From Gadus chalcogrammus (taxonomy: Eukaryota > Chordata > Actinopteri > Gadiformes > Gadidae): a stretch of DNA of 64,000 bases. The stretch is taken from contig NC_079420.1 in NCBI RefSeq assembly GCF_026213295.1, positions 17,142,389-17,206,388 on the forward strand. Direction: 5' to 3'. Positions within the stretch are counted from its first letter, which is position 1, and each line of letters opens with the position of its first letter. This document shows positions 1 to 23,239 of this stretch, one piece after another. Position numbers and translations under genes: made by a program. The notes below the pieces were generated by a model, which was not told where the DNA came from, did not search any database, and worked only from the letters and a program-made list of their open reading frames with translations.

Positions 1-237
1 TTGTTTGAAGAAAAAGGTTTTAGAAAAAACTAATTATAATTCTTAAATATAAAGTATTACTATTGTACTAGTTACATTTTGCACAATTCTATTTGAATAA
101 GAGAACATAATTATGTCATATCATAATGCCATATCGCTGCCATATTATTGCAACATGTTTTTCAAGTAGCTATAACAAGCGTTCGTAAATAATGATTAAA
201 AAAATAACATGTGTCGTCTTTTGATGGCGTCATCACG

Positions 238-306
238 GGGATTTTCCGGATACGTCGCACGGGGCTTCTCCATAACCGCGTTAGCTTAAATCCTCAAATA
301 TAAAAA
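238..306 (+). promoter_or_regulatory. n4bp1: n4bp1 core promoter: kappaB-like site and TATA box
   Basis: GGGATTTTCC at 238-247 fits the NF-kappaB consensus GGGRNWYYCC at every position. TATAAAAA at 299-306 is a full TATA box. They lie 52 bp apart and about 165 bp upstream of the likely start codon at 470, a normal promoter geometry. A GCGTCATC motif at 228-235 resembles an ATF/CRE half-site. The motifs are seen directly; promoter function is inferred. A single 10-bp match can occur by chance, so the TATA box is the firmer call. Confidence 0.5.
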
Positions 307-469
307 CCGTGGCTTTATTAACAAACCAACCTCAAAGGAGTACAGGGTAAGATAAACGAAGAGGACAGCTTTCTCACATGGCGACGAATGGACAAAATAA
401 CAAAGCGTCGGTGTGAACAGCGACAAGATTATTTGAAAACAGAATGTCAACAACGCGGCCCCTCTCGGT

Positions 470-10977
<10,508 letters not shown>

Positions 10978-13835
10978 ATGGAAACACGCGCCCACAGCAA
11001 CACGGCACTGTTGGGGTATAGCGACAACATGCTCATTATACGCTTATGGCCACACCAACCGAAATGTGTTTTCATACCTTTTCACAGGTTCCGCTCGGGG
11101 GAGGAAGAGAGAGAGAGAGAGAAACACAGATTATTTTTTTCCTATTTAAATTAAAGAGTTTGATCACCAAACGAGCTGCTATTGAGAAAGTTATTTGTTG
11201 GACTTGCTTCTCCCCCTCCACCCCTCCTAAACATTCAGTAATCTTATTTGATGAAGCTCAACAACACTTGCATCGACTGAGCTAAATCATTAGCCCTTTG
11301 CACAAATTGCACCTTTCTAAAGACCAGGGCTGTGATCTTGAAACCGCAGGATTTTGCTGACATGTGGGACCAGAAGTAATAATTGATTTTGGTCGAAGAC
11401 AGCACAATGGTCCTGAAAAGACAAACCTGGCATCCATTACAGAGGCCGGTTCCTTATGTCCCAAGTTCAAGACTTCCCTGAGACCCTATGGACAGTTGTC
11501 ATGCATCTCACAAAAGAGTATTTATGAATTGGTTCTTTTTCTACAAATGGCTTCTAAATAATTATGTTGAGCGTTCCTACCCTTGTTTCATTTGTTGAAG
11601 AATGTGAGGTAAAGTCTGCATTTGCTTCCAGGGATTTTGGTTTTAGAATTGAAATTCAGGGGATACTGATTTTGAATAATTAATTGCTGTGAGATTTATT
11701 GTCAGGTTTAGCCTTTCTTTGGGTTAACTTGTCAGCTACAGATTTAGAGTTGAAATTCGATTCCAAAAGGATTTATGCTGCCATTAAACCAGTTCCTATC
11801 ATCATCCTTGCTCTGGCGGATACATATTTCTATACAATCCAATGCCTTTCTTTGCTGTTTTGAATGGTTTTCTGTAATTATTTGATTGCCTTGATTTCAG
11901 TTTAAAATAGAAATTGTTTGAGCATATACAGATAAGCTCAACTTTGGCCAAGAGATTTGAAATCCTTTTCTTTACCTTGAAATTGTCTTTATTGGCGGGG
12001 TTTTCTGTGTCTGCAAAAAATCAAAGAAATCTTTAATTTTTTCATGTAGCAATTCGATTCATCCTAGGTCTAGTAATACCTGTTATGACTATTGCTAAAC
12101 CCCAGTGCAGGGCATCTCCATGCCCTTGGATTACAGTTTGGTTTAAAGTAAAGCCTTGTCTTTACGCAATCTCTCCATTGCTCCATCTGTTCTAAGGTGG
12201 CTCAACACAGGGTGTATGTTCCTTTTTACTCATTTATAGAATAATGGGGTGGAAAGTTACAAGATGGTTATGGAATCTAAAACTTAATTGAAATAACGAG
12301 TACAATTATTGGGTTTAAGTATTTCCCTTAAACTTGGTTTGTTTTGATCTTCAACTCCAATAGAGAATGTTTTCTGCACTGCCCCCCCCCCCCCACCCGG
12401 AGCTATTGCTAATATGCACTGAATTTGGTTAATCTACTTAACGGACATCAGGAAGTTGATGTACTCATTTGTCTGTTCTACTTCATTTTTCATGTACATT
12501 GTTGATTTTCTAAAATCTTTATTTGTTATGGCCAAACTGCACAAATGTTTTTCTGTATCTGTTTATTGAAATACAGCATATTGTGACTATCGTTCTTTTT
12601 GCCATTTCTCGGAACAAGCAAGCTTCTTATAGGTCCGACTACAAGTCACTGGATTATTTTCAGTTTGGTGTCAAGCATCTGCTGCTACACATGACCATCC
12701 ACTAGGGAGCGATGTGCACCAACTATCAATGTTTCACCTGCGCCTTTCAACAGATCATCCTCGTATAGTATTATTGTATCCAGCTTTTAGTTATCGAGCA
12801 GCATGTCCGATAGTGTCAACAGAAAGGGCATGTTGTACCAGACCAGAGTTATCCCTAAATTCGTTTTGTGGTCTAAATGAAGAACAAGTTATCCAAATAC
12901 TGACCCACAGATATTGTTAAAATTGTGCAGAGGAATACTGTCTGGCCATGTGTAGTATAATTAGTTCATCCATCAAACCGTATTCAGTGAATACCCATAT
13001 TGCAGTCTTTACGTGGGGAGATATTTAGGGACTGCTGTTCTAATGATGCCCTTTTATCCCTCTCTGGTTATTTGTCTGCCTGGCTTCTGGGGTAAAGCTT
13101 ATATGGTTTATGAGCCAGGCTGCCTGAAAGTCATTTATAATATGGACGCCAAGATTTAAAGTCGTATGAGGCACTGATATCTTCATTTTATTTTTTGCAG
13201 GAAATAGACCACAAATGGAGACAATTGATTAAAGAACATCTTGCGCTTCGTTGTTTGTTCGTTTCAAACAGGCAGAATCATCTTTAAAGGTAATATATTA
13301 TACCACCACCAGGTGTGTGTGTGTGTGTGTGTGTGTGTGATTAGCCGTTGCACGCCGTTCTAAAAATCAGCCTCTTCTGACGTCACAAGTGGGCGTGTCC
13401 ACCTCTATGTATGACAGATGAGCAACGTTTGCTACAGTCCGCTGGTAAGGCTGGTACATTGATCTATCCAGCACACATCTCACAGCTGGTGGTATATATT
13501 TTAAGCACTCTGGTCACCTTTAGGCACGTTGATCTGACTCGCACAAGTAGTGGACTAGTCTTTCTAAAGACATTCAATGATTTTCTATTTGACTTCTTTC
13601 TTTGACATTCAGAGTCTAGCATGTAAACGTGATTATATTGGGCCACGATGATGACCTTTTTCTTCTCAATTAGCCAATGCTGATCGGCAGCAGTAGAACT
13701 TAGACTTATAGTATTGTTACTGTTAATGAAGGCCCCATGTTTGTCATTATTAAGACTATAATGTTGCTGTTTATCTTAAACTTAACTAGTTATATTGATG
13801 CCAAGTTTTAAGCTAATTGTGATTTTACATACACA
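10978..13835 (+). other. n4bp1 3' UTR and downstream flank
   Basis: This is AT-rich sequence without a recognisable gene. ATTAAA near 13229 is a possible poly(A) signal, but the true cleavage site cannot be fixed by eye. It contains a C14 run near 12384 and a GT microsatellite at 13313-13339. Confidence 0.45.
13313..13339. repeat. GT dinucleotide microsatellite
   Basis: Uninterrupted GT units, about 13 copies. Confidence 0.9.
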
Positions 13836-13837
13836 GG

Positions 13838-16800
13838 TCAAGTAAAGGTCCTTCTCCTGGAACCGTCACCTTATCGTGGTGGAGAGGTTTGCGTGTCCCT
13901 GTGAACCTGAGAGCTGTGTTGTCTGGAGCCTTGTGCTCCTGGTAGGGTCTCTCATGGCAGAGTGGTCTCAGGTGAGGGGCCAGACTAAGAATGGTTCAAA
14001 AAACTCCAATGAATAACGGAAGAAGAGGAGATGTGACCCGGCCCGGAAGAAGCCCGGGGCCCCCGTCTGGAGCCAGGCCCAGACGGAGGGCTCGTTGGCG
14101 AGCGCCTGGTGGCCGGGTTTGCCACGGAGCCCGGTCGGGCACAGCCCGAACAAACTACGTGGCACCCCCCCTCTCTTCATCCCATGGGCCCACCACCTGT
14201 GGGAAGACCCGTTGGGGTCGGGTGCGCAGCCACATGGGTGGCAGCGAAGGTCAGGGGTCTCGACGGACCAGACCCGGGCGGCAGAAGCTGGCTCTGGGGA
14301 CGTGGAACGTCACCCTCGCTGTGGGGAAAGGAACCGGAGCTTGTGAGGGAGGTGGAGCGCTATCAGTTAGATCTGGTGGGGCTTACCTCCACGCACAGTC
14401 TCAGCTCTGGTACCGTACTCCTGGATAAGGGTTGGACTCTATTCTTCTCCGGAGTTGCCGAGGGCGTGAGGCGCCGGGTGGGTGTGGGGATACTCATAAA
14501 TCCCCGGCTGAGCGCCGCGGTGTTGGAGTTTACCCCGGTAGACGAGAGGGTCGCCTCCCTGCGCCTAAGGGTTGTAGGGGGGAAAACTCTGACTGTTGTT
14601 TGTGCGTATGCACCAAACAGCAGCTCAGATTACTCGGCCTTCTTGGAGACCCTGAATGGAGTCCTGTATGGGGCTCCAGTAGGGGACTCCGTAGTTCTGC
14701 TGGGAGACTTCAACGCCCACGTGGGCAACGATGGAGACACCTGGAGAGGCGTGGTGGGGAGGAACGGCCTCCCTGATCTAAACCCGAGCGGTCGTTTGTT
14801 ATTGGACTTCTGTGCTAGTCATGGATTATCCATAACAAACACCATGTTCGAACATAAGGGTGCTCATAAGTGTACCTGGTACCAGAGTACCCTAGGCCGA
14901 AGATCGATGATCGATTTCGTGATCGTGTCATCTGATCTGAGGCCGCATGTTTTGGACACTCGGGTAAAGAGAGGGGCGGAACTGTCAACCGACCACCATC
15001 TGGTTGTGAGTTGGATCAGGGAATGGGGGAAATTTCCGGATAGACCTGGTAAGCCCAAACGAGTAGTGCGGGTGAACTGGGAACGTCTGGAGGAGGCCCC
15101 CGTCCTAGGTATCTTCAACTCACACCTCCGGCGGAGCTTTTCTGGCATTCCTGTGGAGGTTGGGGGCAACCTGGAGGACTCCTGACTCGGTTGCAGGGTA
15201 CCGACAGGCTCGAAGGGCTGCAGCGGCTGCCGTGTCGGAGGCTAAGCAGCGGGTGTGGGAGAAGTTCGGAGAGGCCATGGAGAAGGACTTTCGGTCGACA
15301 CCAAAGTGTTTCTGGAAGACTATCCGGCACCTCAGGAGGGGGAAACGGGGAACCATCCAAGCTGTGTACAGTAAGGATGGGACTCTGTTGACCTCAACTG
15401 AGGAGGTCGTCGGATGTTGGAAGGAACACTTTGAGGAACTCCTGAATCCGCAAAACACGCCGTCTATGTTGGAGGCAGAACTCGAGGTTGATGGTGTTTC
15501 GTCGTCAGTTTCCCTGGTGGAGGTCACTGAGGTAGTCAAACATCTCCGCAGTGGCAAAGCCCCAGGGATTGATGAGATCCAGCCAGAAATGCTAAAGGCT
15601 CTTGGTGTTGAGGGGCTGTCATGGTTGACACGCCTATTCAACATCGCGTGGGAGTCGGGTACAGTGCCAAAGGAGTGGCAAACCGGGGTGGTGGTTCCCC
15701 TGTTCAAAAAGGGGGACCAGAGAGTGTGTGCCAATTACCGGGGTATCACACTTCTCAGCCTCCCTGGTAAAGTCTACTCCAAGGTGCTGAAGAGGAGGGT
15801 TCGGCCGATCGTCGAACCTCAGATTGAAGAGGAACAATGCGGTTTTCGCCCCGGACGTGGAACTACGGACCAGCTCTTCACTCTCGCAAGGATCCTGGAG
15901 GGGGCCTGGGAGTATGCCCATCCGGTCTACATGTGTTTTGTGGATCTGGAGAAGGCGTATGACCGGGTCCCCCGGGAGAAACTGTGGGAGGTGCTGCGGG
16001 AGTATGGGGTAAGGGGGTCTATCCTCAGGGCCATCCAATCTTTGTACTCCCAAAGCGAGAGCTGTGTTCGTGTTCTGTTTGTCAGTTTCGTTCTCAGTGG
16101 GTGCTGGTCTCCGCCAGGGCTGCGCCTTGTCACCAATCCTGTTTGTGATATACATGGACAGGATATCGAGGCGTAGTCGTGGTGGGGAGGGGTTACAGTT
16201 CGGTGGTCTGAGGATCTCGTCACTGCTTTTTGCAGATGATGTGGTCCTCATTGGATCATCGGCCTGTGACCTTCAGCACTCACTGGATCGACTGGCGGCC
16301 GAGTGTGAAGCGGCTGGGATGAGGATCAGCACCGCTAAATCTGAGGCCATGACTCTTAGCAGGAAACCGGTGGATTGCTTACTCCGGGTAGGAAATGAGT
16401 CCTTAGCCCAAGTGAAGGAGTTCAAGTACCTCGGGGTCTTGTTCGCGAGTGAGGGTACTATGGAGCGTGAGATTGGCCGGAGAATCTGAGCAGGGGGGGC
16501 GGTATTGCGTTCGCTTTACCGCACCGTTGTAACGAAAAGAGAGCTGAGCCGCAAGGCAAAGCTCTCGATCTACCGGTCGATCTTCGTTCCTATCCTCACC
16601 TATGGTCATGAGGGCTGGGTGATGACCGAAAGGACGAGATCGCGGGTACAAGCGGCCGAGATGAGTTTTCTCAGAAGGGTGGCTGGCGTCTCCCTTAGGG
16701 ATAGGGTGAGAAGCTCAGCCATCCGTGAGGAACTCGGATTAGAGCCGCTGCTCCTTTACTTAGAAAGGAGTCAGCTGAGGTGGTTTCGGGCATCTGGTAA

Positions 16801-17050
16801 GGATGCCCACTGGGCGCCTTCCTTGGGAGGTGTTTCAGGCACGTCCAGTGGGGAGGAGACCTCGGGGAAGACCCAGGACTAGGTGGAGAGATTATATCTC
16901 AACACTGGCCTGGGAACGCCTCGGGATCCCCCTGTCAGAGCTGGTCAATGTGGCCCGGGAAAGGGAAGTCTGGGGCCCCCTGCTTGAGCTGCTCCCCCCG
17001 CGACCCGACCCCGGATAAGCGGATGAGGATGAGGATGAGGTCAAGTAAAG
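13838..17050 (+). mobile_element. Near-full-length RTE-clade LINE (Rex3-like) with target-site duplications
   Basis: The element body is 13848-17040. TCAAGTAAAG is repeated exactly at both borders (13838-13847 and 17041-17050; GG precedes both), a clear target-site duplication. The 3' end is a short GATGAG-type tandem tail (17021-17040) rather than poly(A), as known for Rex3/RTE elements. Inside are an apurinic-type endonuclease and a reverse transcriptase in order. It lies between n4bp1 and siah1, in the same orientation as both. At 3.2 kb it has the usual full RTE length, so it is not the common 5'-truncated form. Multiple frame breaks show it is inactive. Confidence 0.92.
14280..17018 (+). 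pseudogene. Broken RTE/Rex3 ORF: endonuclease plus reverse transcriptase
   Basis: The endonuclease portion (about 14280-15150) shows GTWNVT, then [10 protein letters not shown] and a C-terminal STDHHLV motif. The reverse transcriptase portion shows AYDRVPREKLW, RQGCALSPILFVIYMDR and LLFADDVVLIG (the catalytic FADD box), then KEFKYLGVLFASEG and a C-terminal RGRPRTRWRDY block, ending at PPRPDPG before the stop at 17018. The reading frame changes near 14310, near 15160 (where a stretch between the two domains also seems lost), near 16070-16110 and near 16795. There is an in-frame TGA at 16487-16489. It is non-functional as read. Confidence 0.9.
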
Positions 17051-17705
17051 CTGTACTTCCTATAAGCAGCATGGCAGCAACGAGTGGACTTTTTTTCTTT
17101 CAGTCTTGGTTCTCTCAAGTAATTAGTTAGTTAAGCCTACATAAGTCTTATGAGTTGGACTCAAACGTAAATCTAGCTTTTTACTTATTTTGTTGTGCGT
17201 CCGATAAAATATACATGTGCTTTTCCATTATGAGTCTGATCATTCACGCCACACAGAAGAGATTGAGCAAATGAGGACAGTCCGAAAATAAATTATGATC
17301 TACGATGCTCATGATCATCCCACTGCTTATCAAAGATGTGCTTCTGAAAGGGTTAGGCAGGGAAGGCTAAGTTGTTAAGAAAAGGTTAAACAACCATTCT
17401 CCTGAGAAAAGATGTGCAATCATCAAACGTGTGCCCTTGCACAAATCATACATGTTGAGTTGATCGACTATATAAAGTAGAAATGCATTTGATAACAAAA
17501 TATTTATTCTTAGCAGTACAACATATTGCTGTATTCTCAAGTGATATCTTCAAGTTCATGAGGTTTCACAATTTGGGTGGCTTTTTCCATTTGTATGCCT
17601 CCTTGTTCTTAGCATCAAACGTTCATCTGGCAAAGGACGAGACCGACCTCTTAAACCAACTTTACTTGAAAGAAACCTCTGGATTCAATGGTAAGGAGCC
17701 CCCCT

Positions 17706-17744
17706 GGGGTCACACATGCAGTCACAGACTGCATGTGTGACCCC
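17706..17744. repeat. Perfect 18-bp inverted repeat (hairpin)
   Basis: Left arm GGGGTCACACATGCAGTC (17706-17723), loop ACA, and an exactly complementary right arm at 17727-17744. Its last bases merge into the telomere-like repeat that follows. Confidence 0.93.
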
Positions 17745-17789
17745 TAACCTAACCCTAACCCTAACCCTAACCCTAACCCTAACCCTAAC
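17742..17789. repeat. Interstitial telomeric repeat (CCCTAA)n
   Basis: About eight head-to-tail CCCTAA units, one lacking a C, directly follow a hairpin. (TTAGGG)n is the vertebrate telomere repeat. Sequence on both sides is ordinary intergenic DNA, so this is internal, not a chromosome end. Confidence 0.93.
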
Positions 17790-18989
17790 ACAGATGATTC
17801 AACCCCATATTAACAAGAGGGGATAACATAATTAGCTAAGCCGGTTGCTCTCCACTTGCCTTGTTCCTAGAATTTGGATATGGACCAACCACACTGTCTC
17901 TATGAGAGCCAGATATACCTGTCTCATGATGTTCCTGCTAATCCAGGCTATTTTAGTTTGACTCAAGTTTTCACACCGTTAAAGTAAGTAGGAAGAGTCG
18001 AAGTCTTCAGCAAAGGCCAATCAGGTTGGTGTAGATTGAACTGCATGGTGGACATTTGGTGTTTAAATAATATTTTTTAATCATTGGGTCCAGATACATT
18101 TTCATTCAAAATAAACGTTAGCATTTTTATAACAATTATATTTGGTGATAAATTGTACCTTTTCCCGGGGATACAAACAGTTTTCGCCAATGAAACCAAG
18201 CTCATAACATACCGTAATAATGCAAGTGCAAGGGTGTTCATCATGTGTTACCTCATTCAGGGAGGGAGTGCCTTAGCTTTTTTTTTTTTTTTTTTTAAGA
18301 TTGCCCCTTTAAGTTATTTAACTAGTTGTTTAAAATAGGAAAGCTGCTGCCCGGAATCCTTCCTTCCCTAAAATTGAAGTAAAAAAAAAACACCAATCAA
18401 CATTAGCTCCAGAAGCGTTAGCAGCAACAGCATCTCAGGATCCAGGGAACGACCTACTGGGTACGCAGGCCGTGTCTGACTTGTGGCCACTTCCAGTGTG
18501 ACCAAACTAAACTGTGGGCTTGGGGAGCCTCGGTAAGGGATTACAATGGGCCGCACCAGGAGCTTGTGAAGGGGTTAAGACAAGCGGGTGCTGCTGCTGC
18601 TGCTGCTGCAGTGAGCCTGTGCATGGATAAAAAAGACCCTGCTGTGCCCACACTATGCATCTTATTGCATATTACAGGATAGGCAAAGTCTCCTAACTGG
18701 CTGATTCTACACCAGTGTCCACTCAAACATTTATAATGTGTTTGTTGGTAGTCCATTTTGGCTACATACATCCTAGCAAATAAGAATGCACCAATTTACC
18801 ATGGGCATACATTTCTTGATTTTGAGAGTGCGTAAGCTAGCGTATGAGAGAGTTCATGTGTATACCTTTCCAGTGCCTCTCATCGTGCAATATGCATGCC
18901 TGCATATGTCCGTATGTGAGTTTGCGTGTGCTTGCAAGTGCTTGTGTGCATGCTAGTGGGTGGATGTGCTTGTGTGTGTGTCTGCGCGT

Positions 18990-19053
<64 letters not shown>

Positions 19054-19074
19054 ACACACACACACACACACACG

Positions 19075-19133
<59 letters not shown>
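18990..19133. repeat. CA microsatellite (about 140 bp, with GAA-type interruptions)
   Basis: CA units are broken only by CGAA at two points and by CAAA near the right end. Confidence 0.95.
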
Positions 19134-19138
<5 letters not shown>

Positions 19139-19292
19139 ACCATATGTACTTGATTATATGCACATGCTTCCTTCCCCCAAACTCATATGTGCGTGGTACA
19201 GTGGACGAGGTGAAGGGCGAAATTGTAGATCCTCAATGTGGATGCAGCTTGCCTATTGAAAAATCACTTTTGCATGGTTTCATGTCTTGTTA

Positions 19293-19314
19293 CACACACA
19301 CACACACACACACA

Positions 19315-19409
<95 letters not shown>
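19293..19409. repeat. CA microsatellite (about 117 bp)
   Basis: CA units with one CAGA interruption near 19314. Confidence 0.95.
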
Positions 19410-19411
<2 letters not shown>

Positions 19412-20419
19412 ACACAATGTCTACTCTGCCTCTGACATTCCTTTCCCTTCCCTTCCTTATGAAATCCGTTTTTCCACTGCCCTCGCTTAGTCGGTCCTGC
19501 TGACTTTACCCCTCTTTGCCTCTCTCGTTCTTTCCTGTCACACTTCTCTCTGTTACTTTCCTCCATCTACTCTAGCACTTTACCATTACCTTTAAACCCA
19601 TATATTCCCTGTCCCCTACTTTTTTCCCACCCTCCCAACTTGATTCCCTTCTCCCACCATGTGTTGTTATGTCCCAGCAGAAATAACCAGATTCAACTGG
19701 CATTCCAGAACAGCTTAGCATTCCCGTGGGTTTGGAGCCCCCATCCCCCACAAGCCCTGCATCCCCTTCTCCCCTTACCCCTCAAACCTCTCCTCAGACC
19801 AACTCCCTTCTCTGTGTTTCCTTGACATTCCGTTCCTCGAGTTGTTGTACCTTTCTGTATTTTTTTACTTTTCTTTTTGTGCTGCTTGCATTTGCTTCTG
19901 GTTCATGTTGTGGTTGTGTTTCATATGTGGACAATAAAATCGTTGCCGCATTGACAGGTTTGGTCACTTGCATTTTGAGGTAGGCTATACATTGTAATGC
20001 ACTAGTACACATGCCTGTATACCCTCTGTGTGCATTATGATCTGATAAAGAGAGCATGTGTCATAAACAGGGCCTGTTCAATTGCAAAGGAAAAGGTTGT
20101 AATACACCTGACAAATAGCAATATGTGTCTGTAAGACATTGAATAAGATGTATGGTTAAGGTAAAATAATAGATATTCAAATAAATATTCCATAAGGTCA
20201 CACAGAGAAAACTTTTTTCGATTACACATTTTAGATATTTGTATCTCTTGCCACCCTGTTTCTTCTTTCCAAATATTTAAATAATTTCCCACATGCCCAT
20301 TCACTCAAATGGTTACTCTATCTAAATGTGATTGATTTTCTTTCCTTATTTATATCTTTCTTTCTCTCGCTCCCTTCTTCCTATGGACAAGACAAGATTA
20401 CATAACCAGTCCTTTACTC

Positions 20420-20558
<139 letters not shown>

Positions 20559-20759
20559 AACAAACAAACACTTCATTGAGACAGACACACACATCAAACG
20601 GCTATAGGTGGATGTGTTATACAGGTATACCCATACGGAGATAATAGTTTACCTGCCTTTCAAAATACTTTTGTTTCGTTTACATATTCAAGAATAAACA
20701 CATGTCAAGAGTAAATAAGGATAAGTAATACTAAATGTGTTTTTATATTTGAACAAAAA

Positions 20760-21012
20760 AATCATACTATAACACTAGAGTCGATAAGCTGTGGCAGCTG
20801 CTATCTGGAAAAAGCACGTCCCCGCGACAAACTTCAACAACTGTGCGCGAGCCCGACCGGCTGGTACAAACGTCTCGTTTGAGCTCCAAGTGCAGCGCGA
20901 ATGTGGATACATCGAGCTAACGAATGAAAAACGGTAAACGGAATCATTTGGTTAATAACATCTAGACATCCATTCATTTCGCCATAGTACGTTCTGGGAC
21001 ACTTCATCTGAG
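20760..21012 (+). promoter_or_regulatory. siah1: Probable siah1 promoter and 5' untranslated exon
   Basis: The region is richer in CpG than its surroundings and has no TATA box. It ends in a strong splice donor, CTGAG|GTAAGTAT, with the exon edge at 21012. The next downstream coding exon is siah1 at 31824, on the same strand. No coding sequence is evident before the donor. The start of transcription cannot be placed. The call is inferred from the donor, base composition and position. Confidence 0.4.
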
Positions 21013-23207
21013 GTAAGTATCACGGCCTATGCAAGTAAAACACAATTTTCGCTACAGTCTCTGTTCGGAAAACAACAGCCTTGCTTGAGCAAATGGTAGC
21101 TAAGCACCTAGCTGATGTTAGCTCGGTTCATTAGCGCTGCATCAACGTTAGCTTCGCCTAGTAACCAGCTAGCTAGCAATGCTAGGTGCTTAGCGTCTTC
21201 TGGTGCTGGTCGTGTAAGATACACACGTCTGCACTGCACTAGGATTCTTGAAGTATATCGATCGTCATGGAACATAAACAATCGATATACTGCAATATCG
21301 GCATGTTCGTTGACGTTTCCTTGTTGGTTGAGATGTACTCGCAGAGCTCAGTTCCTAGTGTACTGGCTAACGTCGCTGCTTTACGGCAGGCAAGGCCCTG
21401 TTTGTCTGCAACGTAAGCTAAGCTATGTCGTTATGTGTTCTGACAGACCGGGCATTTTCTGTAAATGTTCATGCAGTACACTAGAAGCATGTCGTTGTTA
21501 TGGTGGTATTATAAATGTACATGTTTGGTTGATGACGTACAGGGGCCAGACTGCCAACGAGTGTTTGATTAGATGTGTTGGTGGTGGCGGACGATAACAG
21601 AGCTAACGTTGCATAGCTTCTAAACGAATATGACCTGTCTCAGAGGTAATGACAGCGTTATGATTACCCCCGGATATGGTGCCTATATTTCACTTAACAT
21701 TGTCCAACGTTGACCTCTCACTGGACGTTTTAAAATGTAAAGCCCTCAGTAGTATATGTTGCATATTATTGACGCAAGAAAGAAAGACTCCCGGACATTT
21801 TAAAAGCGTCTCTATGCGTGGGGCCAGTGAGGGTAGCCTAGAGATACGCCTCCCAGATCTCTGCCTTGACCTCAACCACACCAACATATTGGCTAAGCTT
21901 TACCATGTCTTAACATCAACGTAACCCATCACCTCATAGTGGCATTATGAATAGAAAGGCCGTCTGATAGTGCTGTCGGAAGTATATGCAGAAGCACAAC
22001 AACGTATACCTCACCATTGAATTTCGCTTTTTCAGAAATGACATATGATCGGCAGTGATCTAGCATTTGCTCATGGTAGAATCAATGCGATTATTTTGAA
22101 TGGAGAACAGCAGATGTTGTATTTCTGAAGGGACTCACCGCAATGATCTTCATGTATTCTTTCAAATAAAATCCTAAATCTGAAATTGACTGGGACAGAT
22201 ATGGCATGGGGGTCCACTAAGGTTAGTTTTGCTGCGCATTGTTTTGAATTTTTATAGAATTATTAAAACTCAGGGAAACGCTCCAGTCACAGCTTTTGAT
22301 GATAGCAATTAAATAAGTGATGTGTACATCCTGGTGACCATTGTTTAGTGATTATTGCAATTTCCCTATTCCATGCCTTTGGCGTTATATTGATCATGAC
22401 CTTAATTTGAGGTTGAAAAAGGCTTTTGTCTGGGTTTCAGCCTGGGTTATCAAGCCATTCCTTTTGGTGGGCAAACCTCATTAAGTCTTCCATGTTTCAA
22501 CAGCCATTTTCTTTGTAATTTGCCCATGTGCATTGGGCTGATTAGGAGGCGTGATACTAGGAGTGATTCATTGACTATGTTTACATGGAGTGTATCACTC
22601 CAATTTCAACCTAATTAAGATCAAAATGTTCATACAAGCATCTTCATTTTCTGGATGACCTTAATCCAAATAAGGTTGGATTGCGTTAAGAAATACCTGT
22701 TATGTGTTCTAATTTAACAAGACAATTTCGGTTTTGTTTTAGACTTGTATATATTATTGTCTTATTTAAATGTGCCCACTGGTCCTACAATTGGAGCGAT
22801 TGTTATTTGCTGAACAATGAGCCAATTCTTGGTCGTAATACCGATCTCTCTCGTTCCTTTGAATGTTGAGGGTTTTCTGCATTTCCTTGCTGCACAATAT
22901 AACTGAAAAATCCTCTTAAATTAGTAGAGGAGAACTGAATGAACATGAGGGTATGAATCAAGGAGCTATATTTTTACATCCTTAAGCCAGAGCTTCTTTG
23001 TTGAATTTATTTTTCTTTAGCTTTTATTTGTCTCTTCTTTGTTTTTAGTCGTTCTGTGTTAATATGACTTGATGAAGTTGATTAAGTGTGTGTTTGTCTC
23101 TATTAGGCTGCTGATGAACTGCCGCCTGTTCCAGATGGCTCATTGTTGTTGCTACTGCTGTGCCCCTCTTAATAATACACTAGGCATCGACTACTGTCAC
23201 AGTGGTC

Positions 23208-23239
<32 letters not shown>

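Noticed and set aside
15120..16251. Minus-strand frames over the LINE
   Set aside because: Shadows of the GC-rich reverse transcriptase coding strand.
18837..19566. Several open frames in the CA tracts
   Set aside because: Poly His-Thr and Cys-Val frames are artefacts of dinucleotide repeats.
21115..21597. 160-codon frame downstream of the siah1 5' exon
   Set aside because: It does not start with ATG, has no recognisable domain, and lies in an intron.
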